From Bemisia tabaci (lineage: Eukaryota; Arthropoda; Insecta; Hemiptera; Aleyrodidae): a DNA stretch of 64,000 nucleotides. Location of the stretch: positions 16,864,001-16,928,000 of the forward strand of contig NC_092801.1 in the NCBI RefSeq assembly GCF_918797505.1. The letters run 5' to 3'. Both the position numbers and the translations under genes were made by a program. Positions within the stretch are counted from its first letter, which is position 1, and the number at the start of each line of letters is the position of its first letter. The notes beneath the pieces were generated by a model, which did no database searches, had not been told where the DNA came from, and worked only from the letters and a program-made list of their open reading frames with translations. Shown one piece after another: positions 1 through 11,070 of this stretch.

Positions 1-342
1 GGTCTCAGCAAGTTTCTTAATCGAGCAATATTCATTTCCCACCATGTGTTGTTCGAACTATAGGCAATTTGCTATTGCTGAGCCAAAGCGTCAAGATTGA
101 GGTTGCCAGATTTTTACATCGCGCAGAGACTGTCATGATAACGTTTAGCGCGCGATGTGAATCACGTAGAGCATTGAGTTTTCATGAGCGGGTGGTTTGA
201 ATTCACGCATCAGGAATCATTCAATATCTTCATAAGGAGTTGATTTCGGTAATTTTCGTTGTGCGTATCGTATTTTATGTGAAATTTTGGTTAAGAAAAA
301 TGCATCAGAATGCTGAAATTCGCACCTTGTCTAGTGGTCCAT
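1..342. mobile_element. TA-target MITE family 1, 3' part (left end outside window)
   Basis: The last ~340 bases of a MITE whose complete copies lie at 54345-54896 and 50992-51573. The right terminus reads CTTGTCTAGTGGTCCAT, the inverted form of the family's left end ATGGACCACTAGACAAGG. The left part is cut by the window edge. Confidence 0.75.
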
Positions 343-399
343 TTCAACAAACTGTACAAAAACCTCAAAATCATAAGTTGAAAACCGCTGACACCGCAA

Positions 400-660
400 G
401 TTTGTTTGAATAATCGCAACAAACACAGTGCGGCCGGCGCGGAGCTGGCACGGCGCGAGTAGCGCCGTACAAGACCGCAGGATACTTCATGCATTGCGCT
501 TACAGCGCGATACGCGCAACGCACAGTATAGCGCCTTACAAGTCTGCAGGATACTTAATGCATTGCACGTATACTACGGTGCGCTACTACAAGTATCAGG
601 ATGCTGAAATTCGTACCTTGTCTAGTGATCCATTGAGTCGATACACTGTGTGTCGGCCGG
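400..660. repeat. GC-richer degenerate short repeat plus MITE family 1 end fragment
   Basis: Two ~70-base units share the pattern of a GCAGGATACTT core followed by a TGCATTGC block. They are followed at about 598-642 by another fragment of the MITE family 1 terminus. Short similar blocks recur near 35.85 kb and 62.1 kb. No gene was recognised. Confidence 0.45.
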
Positions 661-821
661 CGGCGGAAACAACAAGGTGTTAATTGTTATGATTTTTTTC
701 TCAGCATCAATCTCGCCGCCGCTCGCACCTCTTCAGATCGCGTTATTACACAACTACGCGCGCGTCGTTCGTTGGTATGCGCCTGGACAGTGCGGAAAAC
801 GCGGTTCCTCTCTTGAAAGAA

Positions 822-1310
822 CGTAAATACATCCCAATGTTGCCAAATTTCCCCTCGCAAATTCCATCTTCAACAGGAGAGTTTTGGGAATTTTCAACTG
901 AAATTTTCACTCATTTTTCTGCCGATCTCATGCAAAAATCAGAAAAAATTTGGGCCAAAAGCGACAGGTATATTCTTGCAAAGTATTTGAATTGTTTGGG
1001 TCAATTTTGCAACCTTGGAATGAAGTTACCTTCCTTCGTCCGGGAAACAACGAAAAGAAAGCAAAACGTAAACACATCCCAATGTTGCCAAATTTTCTCT
1101 CGCAAAATCCATTTTCACCAGGAGAATTTTGGGAATTTCCAACTGAAATTTTTACTAATTTTTCTGCCGATCTCATGCAAAAATCAGAAAAAATGTGGAC
1201 AAAAATTGTACACGTGTATTCTTGCAAAGCAATTGAATTGTTTGAGTCAATTTTGCAACCTTGGAATAAAGTTACGTTCCTTCATCCGGGAAACGACGAA
1301 AAGAAAGCAG
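822..1310. repeat. Tandem direct duplication, ~245 bp x 2
   Basis: Two adjacent units both start with a block containing ATCCCAATGTTGCCAAATTT (about 831 and 1076) and both end near a CGGGAAAC block. The long open frames here (777-1412 and 950-1327) reflect the duplication; they show no recognisable domain. Confidence 0.7.
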
Positions 1311-1412
1311 AAACAATTTATCAGTGACGCAACGCACAATTTTCTGGGCCTCACGAATTTCTTTTCGACCGACCGCGTCACCAGATGCAATTCAAGAGGC
1401 TCGAACGTTTAA

Positions 1413-2225
1413 TCTGTTTGAAGCTTTGGCTCTGAACTTTGTCCCTTCGGTCATATCCGCACGTGAAAAACTCGGTGACCTTAAAAAAAAGAGTTCAATT
1501 TTCGCGAAAAGAATGTTCATTTGTTGAGTCTCGTAGTTTCAGTTTGTTTCCCAGCCTAATAGGAAAATCTTGAAATGATTATATATCAATCCGTATTTTC
1601 CCAGAGACAAGAGACATGATTGATTCTTCTGAGTATTGCGTGAGGGCTATCTTCGTTTTTTGGTAAAAAAGTCAAAGTCAGTACTTACTTCGTTCGGTGG
1701 TCCGTTGGGAGCGTCTCTCCGGAGACAGGCGAACACGGAGGCACTCTCCGGCTCCGGAGCTGAGGAAAAACGTCGTATGAACCCCCAGGCGTTGCCAAAC
1801 TTCCTCTAATAAAACACGAGTTAAATATAAAGGTTGCCAATATATTTCCTTCAATTTTTCGAACGATTTTGTGCGCAAGTTAATCTAAAATATTCATCAA
1901 TTTCGAAAAAAAAATATTCATAACTTTCCTCCTAAATAATTTTTTTCCGAGAGGAAATTTGGCAACATTCGAATGCTCATACGGCGTTTTTCCTTAGGGC
2001 AGGAAGGGGCCGGGGCCCAGGAGGTCTATTTCGGTTCGTGACGGTGACGCGTGCGGGGACATGGGACGCAGGCCGGCGCACAATGGAACACGTCAATTAG
2101 AGAAGTTAGACAATTTGGAAACTTTGGACGCTTATGTCCTCTGAACTATGAGACTGAGAAGTTTGAAAGTGGTTCCCTTGATTTTTTGTGGAATTTCCGT
2201 TCAGAAACACCGCTTGAAATCGAAC
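1413..2225. other. Intergenic sequence, nothing recognised
   Basis: AT-rich sequence with no convincing coding signal. A phrase resembling 'aggaaaaacgccgtatgaacattc' (split here only as a description) recurs loosely at 1.98, 9.12, 51.78 and 60.73 kb, so it is probably a decayed repeat. Confidence 0.4.
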
Positions 2226-2722
2226 AGGGTGTCTACTAGTCCGGAAATAGTACCGATTTTTTAAGGGGGGTCCGGATGTAGGTACTGGAAAAGTGCGGAA
2301 ATTCCGCAACAGGTCCGGAATTTTTTTTATTTTTCGAATTTGGCCAAATGGAGGCACTGAAAAAGCACTGAATTTTCCTGTTGAGGAGGCACTGAATTTT
2401 TTGGGAATGTACTGAATAATAACTGTACATAGAAGTAGGCACTGATTTTTGGCCCGATTTTTAAAGGGGGTCCGGAAATACTGGAAAAGTGCGGAAATTC
2501 CGCAAAGGGTCCGGAATTTTTTTCATGTTTCGTCATTTTTGTCTCAATTCAAGCGAGGAATTCAAATTTTTGAAACTTTTCGATTTTCGCCAAATGAAGG
2601 CACTGAAAAAGTACTGAATTTTTCTATTGAGGAGGCACTGGATTTTTTGGGAATGCGCTGAAAAAGAACTGTAGAAGTAGGTACTGATTTTTGGCCCGCC
2701 TATTCTAGCAGACACCCTGTTG
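2226..2722. mobile_element. CAGGGTGTCTA-end MITE family (two internal units)
   Basis: The element is bounded by CAGGGTGTCTACTAGTCCGG on the left and an inverted AGACACCCTG on the right. It holds two copies of the family's internal unit, marked by repeated phrases such as 'aaagtgcggaaattccgc'. Other copies lie at 3329, 46038, 51584, 52782 and 61644. The CAGGG termini suggest a hAT-like non-autonomous element, but no clear 8-bp target duplication is visible here. Confidence 0.65.
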
Positions 2723-2730
2723 AAATTGTA

Positions 2731-2958
2731 CACTGGAAAAAAAACACATTAGATTTGGAGTCCAGACTCTTAAAAACATCGACAAGAAAAATCACTCTTG
2801 ATTCAATCAGATTTAAGCTTAAAACGAGAACCTAGCCTCTTAATTTGAGCGGATTTCCTTTTGATTTTAGCTTAAATCTGATTGAATCAATAGTATTTTT
2901 TCTTGTCAATGTTTTCAAGAGACTGGACTCCAGATTCAATGTGTTTTTTTTTCCAGTG
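2731..2958. mobile_element. CACTGGAAAA foldback MITE (copy 1 of 6)
   Basis: An almost complete palindrome of about 228 bp, starting CACTGGAAAAAAAA and ending TTTTCCAGTG, flanked by TA on both sides. The arms carry ATTTAAGCTTAAAT-type sequence that would pair along nearly the full length. Confidence 0.8.
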
Positions 2959-3328
2959 TAACGAAATAAACATCAAAATTTGCAGTTATTTTGGTCAGAC
3001 ATTTCCTGTCCGATATTTTTTAACAGGGCGTTCCATTGTGCGGCGGGGGCGAGGCTGTGCGCTATGCGAAGCGTGTAATGAGAATGGACACGCGGCTGAT
3101 CCGCATGACGTCATTCTCTGTGATCCGAGCAATCACGCGTGGGGGCCGGAGGGGTGTGTCAGTTTGAGTTCAGGTGATCGGAAGGAATCTAAATTTATAA
3201 TGGATAATTCGCAAACTTTAAAATCAACTTCTGAACAAGATACACGTGTTTTCAATTAACATTAGTTTAATGTTAAAAATAAAAATGACGTCATGAAAAA
3301 AAAGGATCAGTTTCAATTTGATCTGTAT

Positions 3329-3600
3329 TCAGGGTGTCTTTAAGTCCGGAATTTCCGGAAAGTTCGAAAATAGTACTGATTTTTTAAGGGCGGTCCGGAA
3401 GTACTGAAAAAGTGCGGAAATTCCGTTAGAAGGTCTTGAATTATTCATTTTTGTCGCAATTTGAGAGAGAAATTAAAATTTTTCGAATTTTGTCAAATGG
3501 AGGTACTGAAAAAGTACTGAATTTTACTGTTGAAGAGGTACTGAAAGAGTGCTGTAAAAGTACTGTTTTTTGGCCAGCCTGCTTTAGTAGACATCCTGAA
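3329..3600. mobile_element. CAGGGTGTCTA MITE copy
   Basis: Runs from CAGGGTGTCTTTAAGTCCGG to GTAGACATCCTG, with the same internal 'gtactgaaaaagtactgaatttt'-like phrases as the other family members (quoted loosely). Confidence 0.6.
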
Positions 3601-4697
3601 GGAGGTCCAACATTTATGTCATTTTTTTGTCATTTTTGTCCCAATTCGAGCAAGAAATTCAAATTTCGTCTAATGGAGGTACAGACAAAGTCCTGAATTT
3701 TTCTGTCGAGGAGATACTGAATTTCTTGGGAATGTTCTGAAAAGCACTATAAAAGTACTGATTTTCGCCCAGCCTGTTTGAGTAGACACCCCGATCTTTG
3801 GAGAGGAGTTCCGGCTTCCTTTCCGTGTCGTAGCCGCTTCATAGAGTCCATATTTGGCCTAGTTCCCATAAAGAAGGAACAATTTTTCAACTCAATTGGC
3901 TCTTCATTATGACTTCCATCGGGCAACAGCTTTCATCGGGAAATTACGCAAGGAGGTCCAAAATTTGTTTCATATATTTTGTCCATTTGTTTGTCATTTT
4001 TGTCGCAATTCGTTCAAGAAATTCAAATTTTTGAAATTTTTCGAATTTCGTCAAATAGAGGTACAGAAAAAGTCCTGAATTTTTCTGTCGAAGAGGTACT
4101 GAATTTCTTGGGAATATTCCGAAAAAACACTGTAAAAGTACTGATTTTTTCCCAGCATGTTCGAGTAGACACCCCGATCTTTGGAGAGGAGTTCCGGCTT
4201 CCTTTCCGTGTCGTAGCCGCTTCATAGAGTCCATATTTGGCCTAGTCTCCATAAAGAAGGAACAATTTTTCAACTCAATTGGCTCTTCATTATGACTTCC
4301 ATCGGGCAACAGCTTTCATCGGGAAATTACGCAAGGAGGTCCAAAATTTGTTTCATATATTTTGTCCATTTGTTTGTCATTTTTGTCGCAATTCGAGCAA
4401 GAAATTCAAATTTTTGAAATTTTTTCGAATTTCGTCAAATGGAGGTACAGACAAAGTCCTGAATTTTTCTGTCGAGGAGATACTGAATCCTTGGGAATAT
4501 TCTTAAAAAGCACTGTAAAAGTACTGATTTTTTCCCAGCCTGTTCGAGTAGACACCCCGATCCTCGGCGAGGAGTTCCGGCTTCTTTTCCGTGTCGTAGC
4601 CGCCTCATAGAGTCCATATTTGGCCTAGTTCCCATAAAGAAGGAACAATTTTTCAACTCAATTGGCTCTTCATTATGACGTCCACCGGGCAACAGCC
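3600..4697. repeat. 383-bp tandem repeat, about 2.3-2.9 units
   Basis: Successive units start at about 3840, 4223 and 4607. Each contains part of the CAGGGTGTCTA MITE plus a non-MITE segment with TCATAGAGTCCATATTTGGC. The same peptide-like frames recur at exactly 383-base spacing (3896 and 4279). The third unit stops at about 4697. Confidence 0.8.
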
Positions 4698-5202
4698 GGA
4701 CTGGCGCGGGGGTCGGGTCCGTAAATTGATAATTCTCACCGCTTGGCCGGAGCCGCCAGACGCCTTGGCAACGCTCGCGCGGGTCGTAACTTGCGAAGTT
4801 TAGCCTCCGATTTCCGCTCGGGGCGGCTCCATCGAGCTTTGAGAGATCCCGATCCGCCCCGCCGCACAATGGACCGATTTTCGAAAGTTTGAAACAAGCG
4901 CGATAAGACATCGGAATGCGATATCGTCACACTAGGGGGCTGTGCCCCCTGACCGCTACCGCGGCCAAATAATAAAATCAAGAAAATAGGAAATCAGTTG
5001 AGATTTAAATTAAAGAAAAATCTATGAGGATCATAAATCTCGAAAAGCCTAGAGATCATAAAAGTAGAAAAATATTATATTAGCCAACCTAATTTTATAC
5101 GCGCCCCCAGAGGGCGCTTCGCCCTCTCTTAGGCCCGCTTTGACAAAAAAACGAACAAAAAAAAAATGAAAAGATTTTCATACCAGACTCTCATTTGTCC
5201 AA
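4698..5202. other. Intergenic; two isolated GC-rich hairpins
   Basis: No gene was recognised. Two short palindromes stand out in AT-rich surroundings: AGGGGGCTGTGCCCCCT near 4934 and GAGGGCGCTTCGCCCTC near 5113. The second has the same TTCG-loop form as the hairpin cluster at 19.5 kb. Confidence 0.5.
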
Positions 5203-5385
5203 TGGACCACTAGACAAGGTACGAAGTTAAGTAGTCTGGTACATGTTTCTTAACCAGAATTTCACGTAGAACACGAGTCACACAACGAAAATTACTGAAA
5301 CCAACTCCTAACGAAGAAATTAACGTTTTTATTTCACATTGGTTACGAGGAATTTGAACTGCCCACTCACACGCTTATATGATGA
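5203..5385. mobile_element. MITE family 1, truncated 5' part
   Basis: Starts ATGGACCACTAGACAAGG and follows the family consensus for about 180 bases, then is lost. Confidence 0.7.
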
Positions 5386-5458
5386 TTTTCAGCCTTGTTT
5401 CCCGTTTTCCCCATGTTTTTTTCATGTTACCAGTGTATCGGGCTGTTTCTTAAAAATT

Positions 5459-5862
5459 GATATCTATGCTTTCGATATTGTGACCTGTTATCGTTTGCTT
5501 TTTCCATTTAGATATTGTATTTTTACAGACTTTTAGACTCAGTTTATTAACCTTTTCGTTTTGACATTGTGTACGGGAGATACATAATGACATAACCCGA
5601 GCGGAAAGGAAAAGTATTGATGTAGTATCAGTAATTTATTATTTTTTGTTTTAGGTAAGTGGATGAAAAAGATTCATTTTCCCGCGCCTCCTTTCATGCA
5701 GGGTAAAGTACACCACTAATTCTTCTTTATTTGCATCTCTTTTCTATTTCTTTATTCGCATTTGTTTTGACCTATTAAGCTCCATTTGGTAAAAATCGAA
5801 TGCTAAACTGAGCGCCATGATCTACTGACGCTTGAAATGAACGCGAAAAAACTAAAACCATC
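5459..5862. repeat. ~400-bp dispersed repeat, copy A
   Basis: Closely matches 46626-47028 over its whole length by eye, with scattered substitutions. Both copies directly abut a family-2 foldback element: downstream here, upstream in copy B. Confidence 0.75.
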
Positions 5863-5878
5863 AGAATTGTCCAGAAAG

Positions 5879-6387
5879 AATGGAGATGTTGCATGTGTGA
5901 GAAATTTGCGATAAGACTGTTGATTCTTGTGTAAAAGTTCGCGAGAAACACGATGGTGCCTCTGGTTTTCTCTGAAATCATCTCCCAAGCTCAAAAAAAG
6001 CTCTCGAAGTTGAGGCCAAAATGGAGGGGATATCCCACGCTGTCCTGAGAGTCCACCTCTACATCAAAACAAACTCTCCATGCAAAGATAGGGAGCAAAT
6101 ACATTGACAGGGCTGCCACTTTATTTAGGGACTCTAAAACCGAAAACACGACAACCCTGCTAATGTATTTGCTCCCTATCTTTGCATGGAGAGTTTGTCT
6201 TGATGTAGAGGTGGACTCTCAGGGTAGGGCGGGATATCCCCTCCATTTTGGCCTCACTTTGAGAGCTTTTTTTGAGCTTGGGAGATGATTTCAGAGAAAA
6301 CCAGTGACACCATCGTGTTTCTCGCAAACTTTTACATATCAATCAATGGTCAAATCGCAAATCCCTCACACATGCAACATCTCCATT
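5879..6387. mobile_element. Foldback element family 2 (copy 1 of 4)
   Basis: A 509-bp imperfect palindrome starting AATGGAGATGTTGCATGTG and ending with its inverse. The arms of ~240 bases carry GATAGGGAGCAAATACATT and its complement. Other copies are at 9215, 16841 and 46122. Confidence 0.8.
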
Positions 6388-6522
6388 GTTGAATCACTGA
6401 ACGTAAAGCTTCCACCTGTCGCCAAGAGGCCAGTGGAGGGTCTCTAGCCTCAGATGGTACTCCTGTAAGCGTCAAATTTTGCAGTTTTAGTTCAAAATCT
6501 CCAGTTCAACCTCCCTATGATC

Positions 6523-6938
6523 CACAATGAAAAAAAATTCTCGGCGTTTTTACCAAGGTCCGTTGGTACCTTTACCATCTCACTTTTTTTACCAATTATC
6601 GGTAATTTTACCAAGACAAACTGGTAAGCTTACCCAAAAACCGGTATTTTTACTGTTTTTTTCAGGTAAGAATACCACTTTTATTGGTAATCAATTCCCG
6701 GTGACTTTGCCATTTTATCTCGGTAATTCTACCACAGTCGATAAAAAATATTGGCGTTTTTACCAAGGTCCAGTAAAATTACCGAGAAAGTTCAATAATT
6801 TTACCGAGATTTCTCGGTAAAATTACCAATTCCATAAACGGTAATTTTACCAAGAAAAAACTGGGATCAAATAGAACCCTGAATTCTTGGTAATTTTACC
6901 CTTTTCTTAGTAAATACAACGAGATTTTTTTTTCAGTG
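6523..6938. mobile_element. TACCAAG-rich foldback element family 3
   Basis: About 416 bp rich in GGTAATTTTACC-type self-complementary words, with CACTGAAAAAAAA-type ends and a TTTTTTTTTCAGTG right end. The full inverted copy is at 56267-56680, and a copy truncated by the window end begins at 63777. Confidence 0.75.
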
Positions 6939-7065
6939 TGCTTTCTAGGCCTCATGCGTAAATCGGCATACGCCCTTACGTTAAAGGAGTGACGATTTTG
7001 CATGCGAACTGAGAATCTTGGGTCAAACTCATACCCACCGGTAATAAAGTCCGGACTCTGTGGCG

Positions 7066-7133
7066 ACGGAACCCTGAATTCTTGGTAATTTTACCCTTTT
7101 CTTAGTAAATACAACGACATTTTTTTTTCAGTG
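7066..7133. mobile_element. Family 3 terminal fragment
   Basis: About 68 bases matching the right end of the element at 6523-6938 nearly exactly, ending TTTTTTTTTCAGTG. Confidence 0.65.
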
Positions 7134-7397
7134 CATACGGTACCATTGTGCGACGAGACGCGACGGTTTCGCGGGCCAAAACAAACGCCTCGAGGCACTC
7201 GGGGCGGTAGGCTTGACAGGCAGTAAATAGTAACGGACACAAAGGTGGTTTTGCCGGGCGGTGAGCGTGCGTTATTCTCGACTTTCTTCCACTTTTTATC
7301 GAGTCGCCGATGACGATGATGGCTTCAAGAAAGTTATCGAGTGTAGGAGAGACCGTCCGCCCAGCAGCAACGTCTCCACGTCCACGCTCACTCCAGC

Positions 7398-7986
7398 GGG
7401 CTGATTATTGCATTTTATAGACAAAGCTATAGACAAAGAAGACATAAGGAGTTCAGAGCGATCCTATTGGTTGAAATGGGTGTTTCTCATAGACTAAGGG
7501 GGTAAATGATGGACTAACTATCCGGTCTCTCGTGGGTTGCCATTAGAGTCCCTTTATACTGAGAGTCAAGACAATTCGGCTCATGGATGTCACAAACGGG
7601 AATAAAGATTACACAAATTGAAAGTTTTTCGTAATCTTTGATCGGCCCATTCTCAAATGCCTTTCTCCGTTCCTCCTCTCATTCCGTTTGTTCTTTGCCG
7701 ACCCCGTAATTCCCTGGTCCATTCCAGATTATAATCTTTGCAATTGGTGAAAATGTAATCTTTATTCCCGTTTGTGACACTGTGGAGGCCTAAAATACGG
7801 GAACCAATCAGAAATGGATTAAAATTGTCTTGACTCTCAGTATAAAGGGACTCTAGTTGCCATTAGTTAGTCTATTACCTACGTCCTTTGTCTATTGCAA
7901 CCACCCGCTTCCACCAACAGGATCCCTCCATATCCTTTTTGTCTTCTTTGTATATCGCTTTGTCCATCAATTTCAATAATCAGCCC
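7398..7986. mobile_element. Foldback MITE with GGGCTGATTATTG ends, interrupted
   Basis: The ends are GGGCTGATTATTG and CAATAATCAGCCC. Inner arms carry ACAAAGCTATAGACAAAG and its complement. It is split by the hAT-like MITE at 7544-7855. A second copy (17929-19038) is split by a different element. Confidence 0.7.
7544..7855. mobile_element. 312-bp hAT-like MITE with 8-bp target duplication
   Basis: Inverted ends TAGAGTCCCTTTATACTGAG and complement. The flanks are GTTGCCAT at 7536-7543 and again at 7856-7863, an 8-bp target-site duplication as expected for hAT. Copies of exactly 312 bp are at 43046-43357 and 49006-49317. Confidence 0.9.
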
Positions 7987-8089
7987 TCTGAGCCTTGAAA
8001 AGCGAATTTTATGCTAAGGTTCGAGACTTCGGTACAGGGTGGAACAATTGGAACATTCTTGAAAATGGATCGGTTGGGGGTTTCAATCG

Positions 8090-8766
8090 TGGGTTTTTGA
8101 ATAACGTTAGATTCACTGACGTTGTCAAGGCTTATTAATGTTTATCTGGCATGACTTCTCGCGAGAGCGTTCTCCGCGACAAAAATTCAATACTATATTT
8201 CGTCCAAATGGAAGAATTTCTAGGTTCCGCAGCAAACTTTCCTGGTATTTCAGGGTCTGGTCAAATTCCCGGAGATCTCGAGGGTTTCAATGAATAGGCT
8301 AGTTGCGCTGGTCACAAAATCGTGTTTTGATGCTGTATTCTTTCAGATCAACTAAAAATAATAAGATTTGTCCAAACAGCAACTTTCGATGTTGAATATT
8401 AACCAATACATCACGTCTTGAAAAACTCGATTTATGACGTCATCCACCGCGGTAGTGCATACCATGCTGTGCACTACCGCGGTGGATGACGTCGCGAAAA
8501 CCCGACTTTTCAAAGGACGATATCTCGGTTGATATTCAACGTAGAAAGTTATCGTTTGGACAGATCTTCTTACTTTTAGCGAATCCACGTGAATCAAGCA
8601 ACAATACACGATTTACCAGCGCAATTGGCCCATTCACTGCAACCCTCGAGAAATCTGGGAATTTTTGAATTTTTCTCGTGAAGAACACTCTCACGAGAAG
8701 TCATGTTAGAAAAACATCAATGAGCCTTGACAACGTCAGTGAGTCTAACGTTATTCAAAAACCCTG
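8090..8766. mobile_element. Large foldback element with a 24-bp perfect core stem
   Basis: The outer arms match (a GGTTTTTGAATAACGTTAG block inverted at the far end), as do blocks around CATGACTTCTCG. The centre is a perfect 24-bp inverted repeat, 8436-8459 against 8470-8493, around a 10-base loop. A diverged relative lies at 39765-40610. Confidence 0.75.
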
Positions 8767-9214
8767 CAGTATCTCGGAAAAGTTCTATAATTATTTTGAA
8801 GTGCAAGCAAACTTGTCACCATGTGCGGGAGGACTCTAATTAGAGTCCTCCCCGAATTCGTCTCATTCACGCACGAGCTGGGCTCGATTTATCAAATGCC
8901 TATTTATTCCGCGATTTAGGAAATTTCGCATCAGCGGAATGTTGAGATCCATGTCTTCGCATAAGCATTATATCGGAATTTTAAATGTTTACGTTCACCG
9001 CCAACTCCAATCTGTCAGCAAAGCAGAGTTTTGATGGATCGACGACTCCGAAATTGCGCTTCCTCTTGTTTATAATTTTCATGGGCCGCGGTAGCGATCC
9101 GACGAGGTCATGCTGCCGTGCTAAGGAAAAACGCCGTATGAACATTCGAGAGTTGCCAAATTTCCCCGGATAAAACATGAATTTTTGAGGAAAGTTATGC
9201 ATATTTTTCTTCGA
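8767..9214. other. Intergenic sequence, nothing recognised
   Basis: AT-rich. It contains one short inverted repeat, GAGGACTCTAATTAGAGTCCTC, near 8828-8850 (positions approximate; the two halves are complementary). No coding signal. Confidence 0.4.
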
Positions 9215-9720
9215 AATGGAGATGTTGCATGTGTGAGGGATTTGCGATTTGACCATTGATTCTTATGTAAAAGTTCGCGAGAAACATGATGGTGCCACTG
9301 GTTTTCTCTCAAATCAACTCCCATGCTCAAAAAAATCTCGCAAGTTAAGGCCAAAATGGAGGGTATATCTCACGCTATCCTGAGAGTCCACCTCTACATC
9401 AAGACAAACTCTCCATGCAAAGATAGCGAGCAAATACATTAACAGGGCTGCATCTTTTTTTGGAGACTCTAAAACTGTAAAACACGGCATCACTGCTAAT
9501 GTATTTGCTCCCTATCTTTGCATGGAGAGTTTATCTTGATGTAGAGGTAGACTCTGAGGATAGCGTGGGATATCCTCCATTTTGGCCGCAAGTTGAGAGC
9601 TTTTTTGAGCTTGGAAGATAATTTCAGAGAAAACCATTGGCACCACCGTGTTTTTCGCGAACGTTTACATAAGAATCAACAGTCAAATCGCAAATCCCTC
9701 ACACATGCAACATCTCCATT
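9215..9720. mobile_element. Foldback element family 2 (copy 2)
   Basis: A 506-bp copy with the same AATGGAGATGTTGCATGTG ends as 5879-6387. Confidence 0.8.
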
Positions 9721-9911
9721 TCCAGATATTTTATATCAAATTGCGAACGAAATGGTCTGAAAAATTTGAAGAAAAATATTTACAAGTTTTCCAGTAAATT
9801 CATTTTATATCGAAGGAAATATGATAACGCCTGAAGGTTCATACGACGCACGGTGTGGCGAAAGGCCGGTTTGCCCGGACATGCGCTCGACAACTTGCGT
9901 TTTGTTGTCAA

Positions 9912-10440
9912 CTGTGGCCCTAAAACGCATCATTTTTAAGTAAGGAGGACATTACTTAGGCAATTTTTGTCGTAGATTTCAAATCTGCCCTTATTTTTAC
10001 CATTAGAGTGATGAAAATCCGAGAAAAATTGCTATTTACATAAGTTGTTCCTGAAAAATACTAAAACATTGATTTCCACCTGGAAACTGCGGTTTTAAAA
10101 CGCATCATTTTTAAGTGAGGAGGACACTCCTGCAGCAATTTTTGTCGTAGATTTCAAATCTGCCTTTACTTTTACCATTTGAGTAATGAAAATCCGAGAA
10201 AAATTGCTATTTACACAAGTTATTTCTGAATAAGACTAAAAACATTGATTTCCTGAACCACCTCGAAACTGTGGCTTTACAACGCATCATTTTGAATCAA
10301 GGAGCGTGATCATAGGGTAATTTTTGTTGTAAATTTCTAATCTGCCTTTACTTTTACCATTTGAGTGATGAAAATCCGAGAAAAATTGCTATTTATATAA
10401 GTTATTTCTGAAGAAGACTAAAAACATTAATTTCCATCTC
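9912..10440. repeat. ~178-bp tandem repeat x 3
   Basis: AACGCATCATTTT recurs at about 9924, 10099 and 10281, and GAGAAAAATTGCTATTTA recurs in each unit. The units diverge moderately. Confidence 0.75.
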
Positions 10441-11070
10441 GCAAATGAATGCATTTCTATAATTTAAACGTTCGACACTTCTTAAAATATTTGCAGCCAT
10501 CCTTTTCTCTTTCCACCTGGCTTTATGAGCAGAATTGTACGTATTCATATTTGTATATCTTAATACTGCTGTTAATATAGGAACAAAAAAAATTAAATAA
10601 AATAGAAGAAACGAGATTTTAAACAACATATCTATTTGCCCTTCATGACCAAACGAAACGTTAACTCTCGAATACTTCATCCACTACCATATGTAACTAA
10701 TTAGCTACATCCAGCTTAATTTATCAATATGAATATTGTTTTTTAATTTTTGGTAAAATTAGTCAGACTAAAATGTGTAATAAGTATATATTTACAATAT
10801 TAGTTCTATTAATATTGACTTTCTACAGGTGAAATTTAATGATATTCTACATGATATTCGAAATTTCTATAATTGCCGTGTTTATAATTGAATCGAGGTA
10901 TGCGAAAACGTCCGATGTCCATTTTTTTGGATTTTGAGTTTTTTGGCTTAACGTCATCTTCGAGGGTAGGCGCATCTATGTGTAGACGGATTTGACCTGT
11001 TTTTTGTTTTTTCGCCCCCATTTAGGGGGTCGAACCTCAAAAGTATGCGAAAACGTCCGATGTCCATTTA

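Noticed and set aside
777..1412. A 211-codon plus-strand gene
   Set aside because: Its length comes from a 245-bp tandem duplication. Composition is low-complexity, and no domain or splice pattern is visible.
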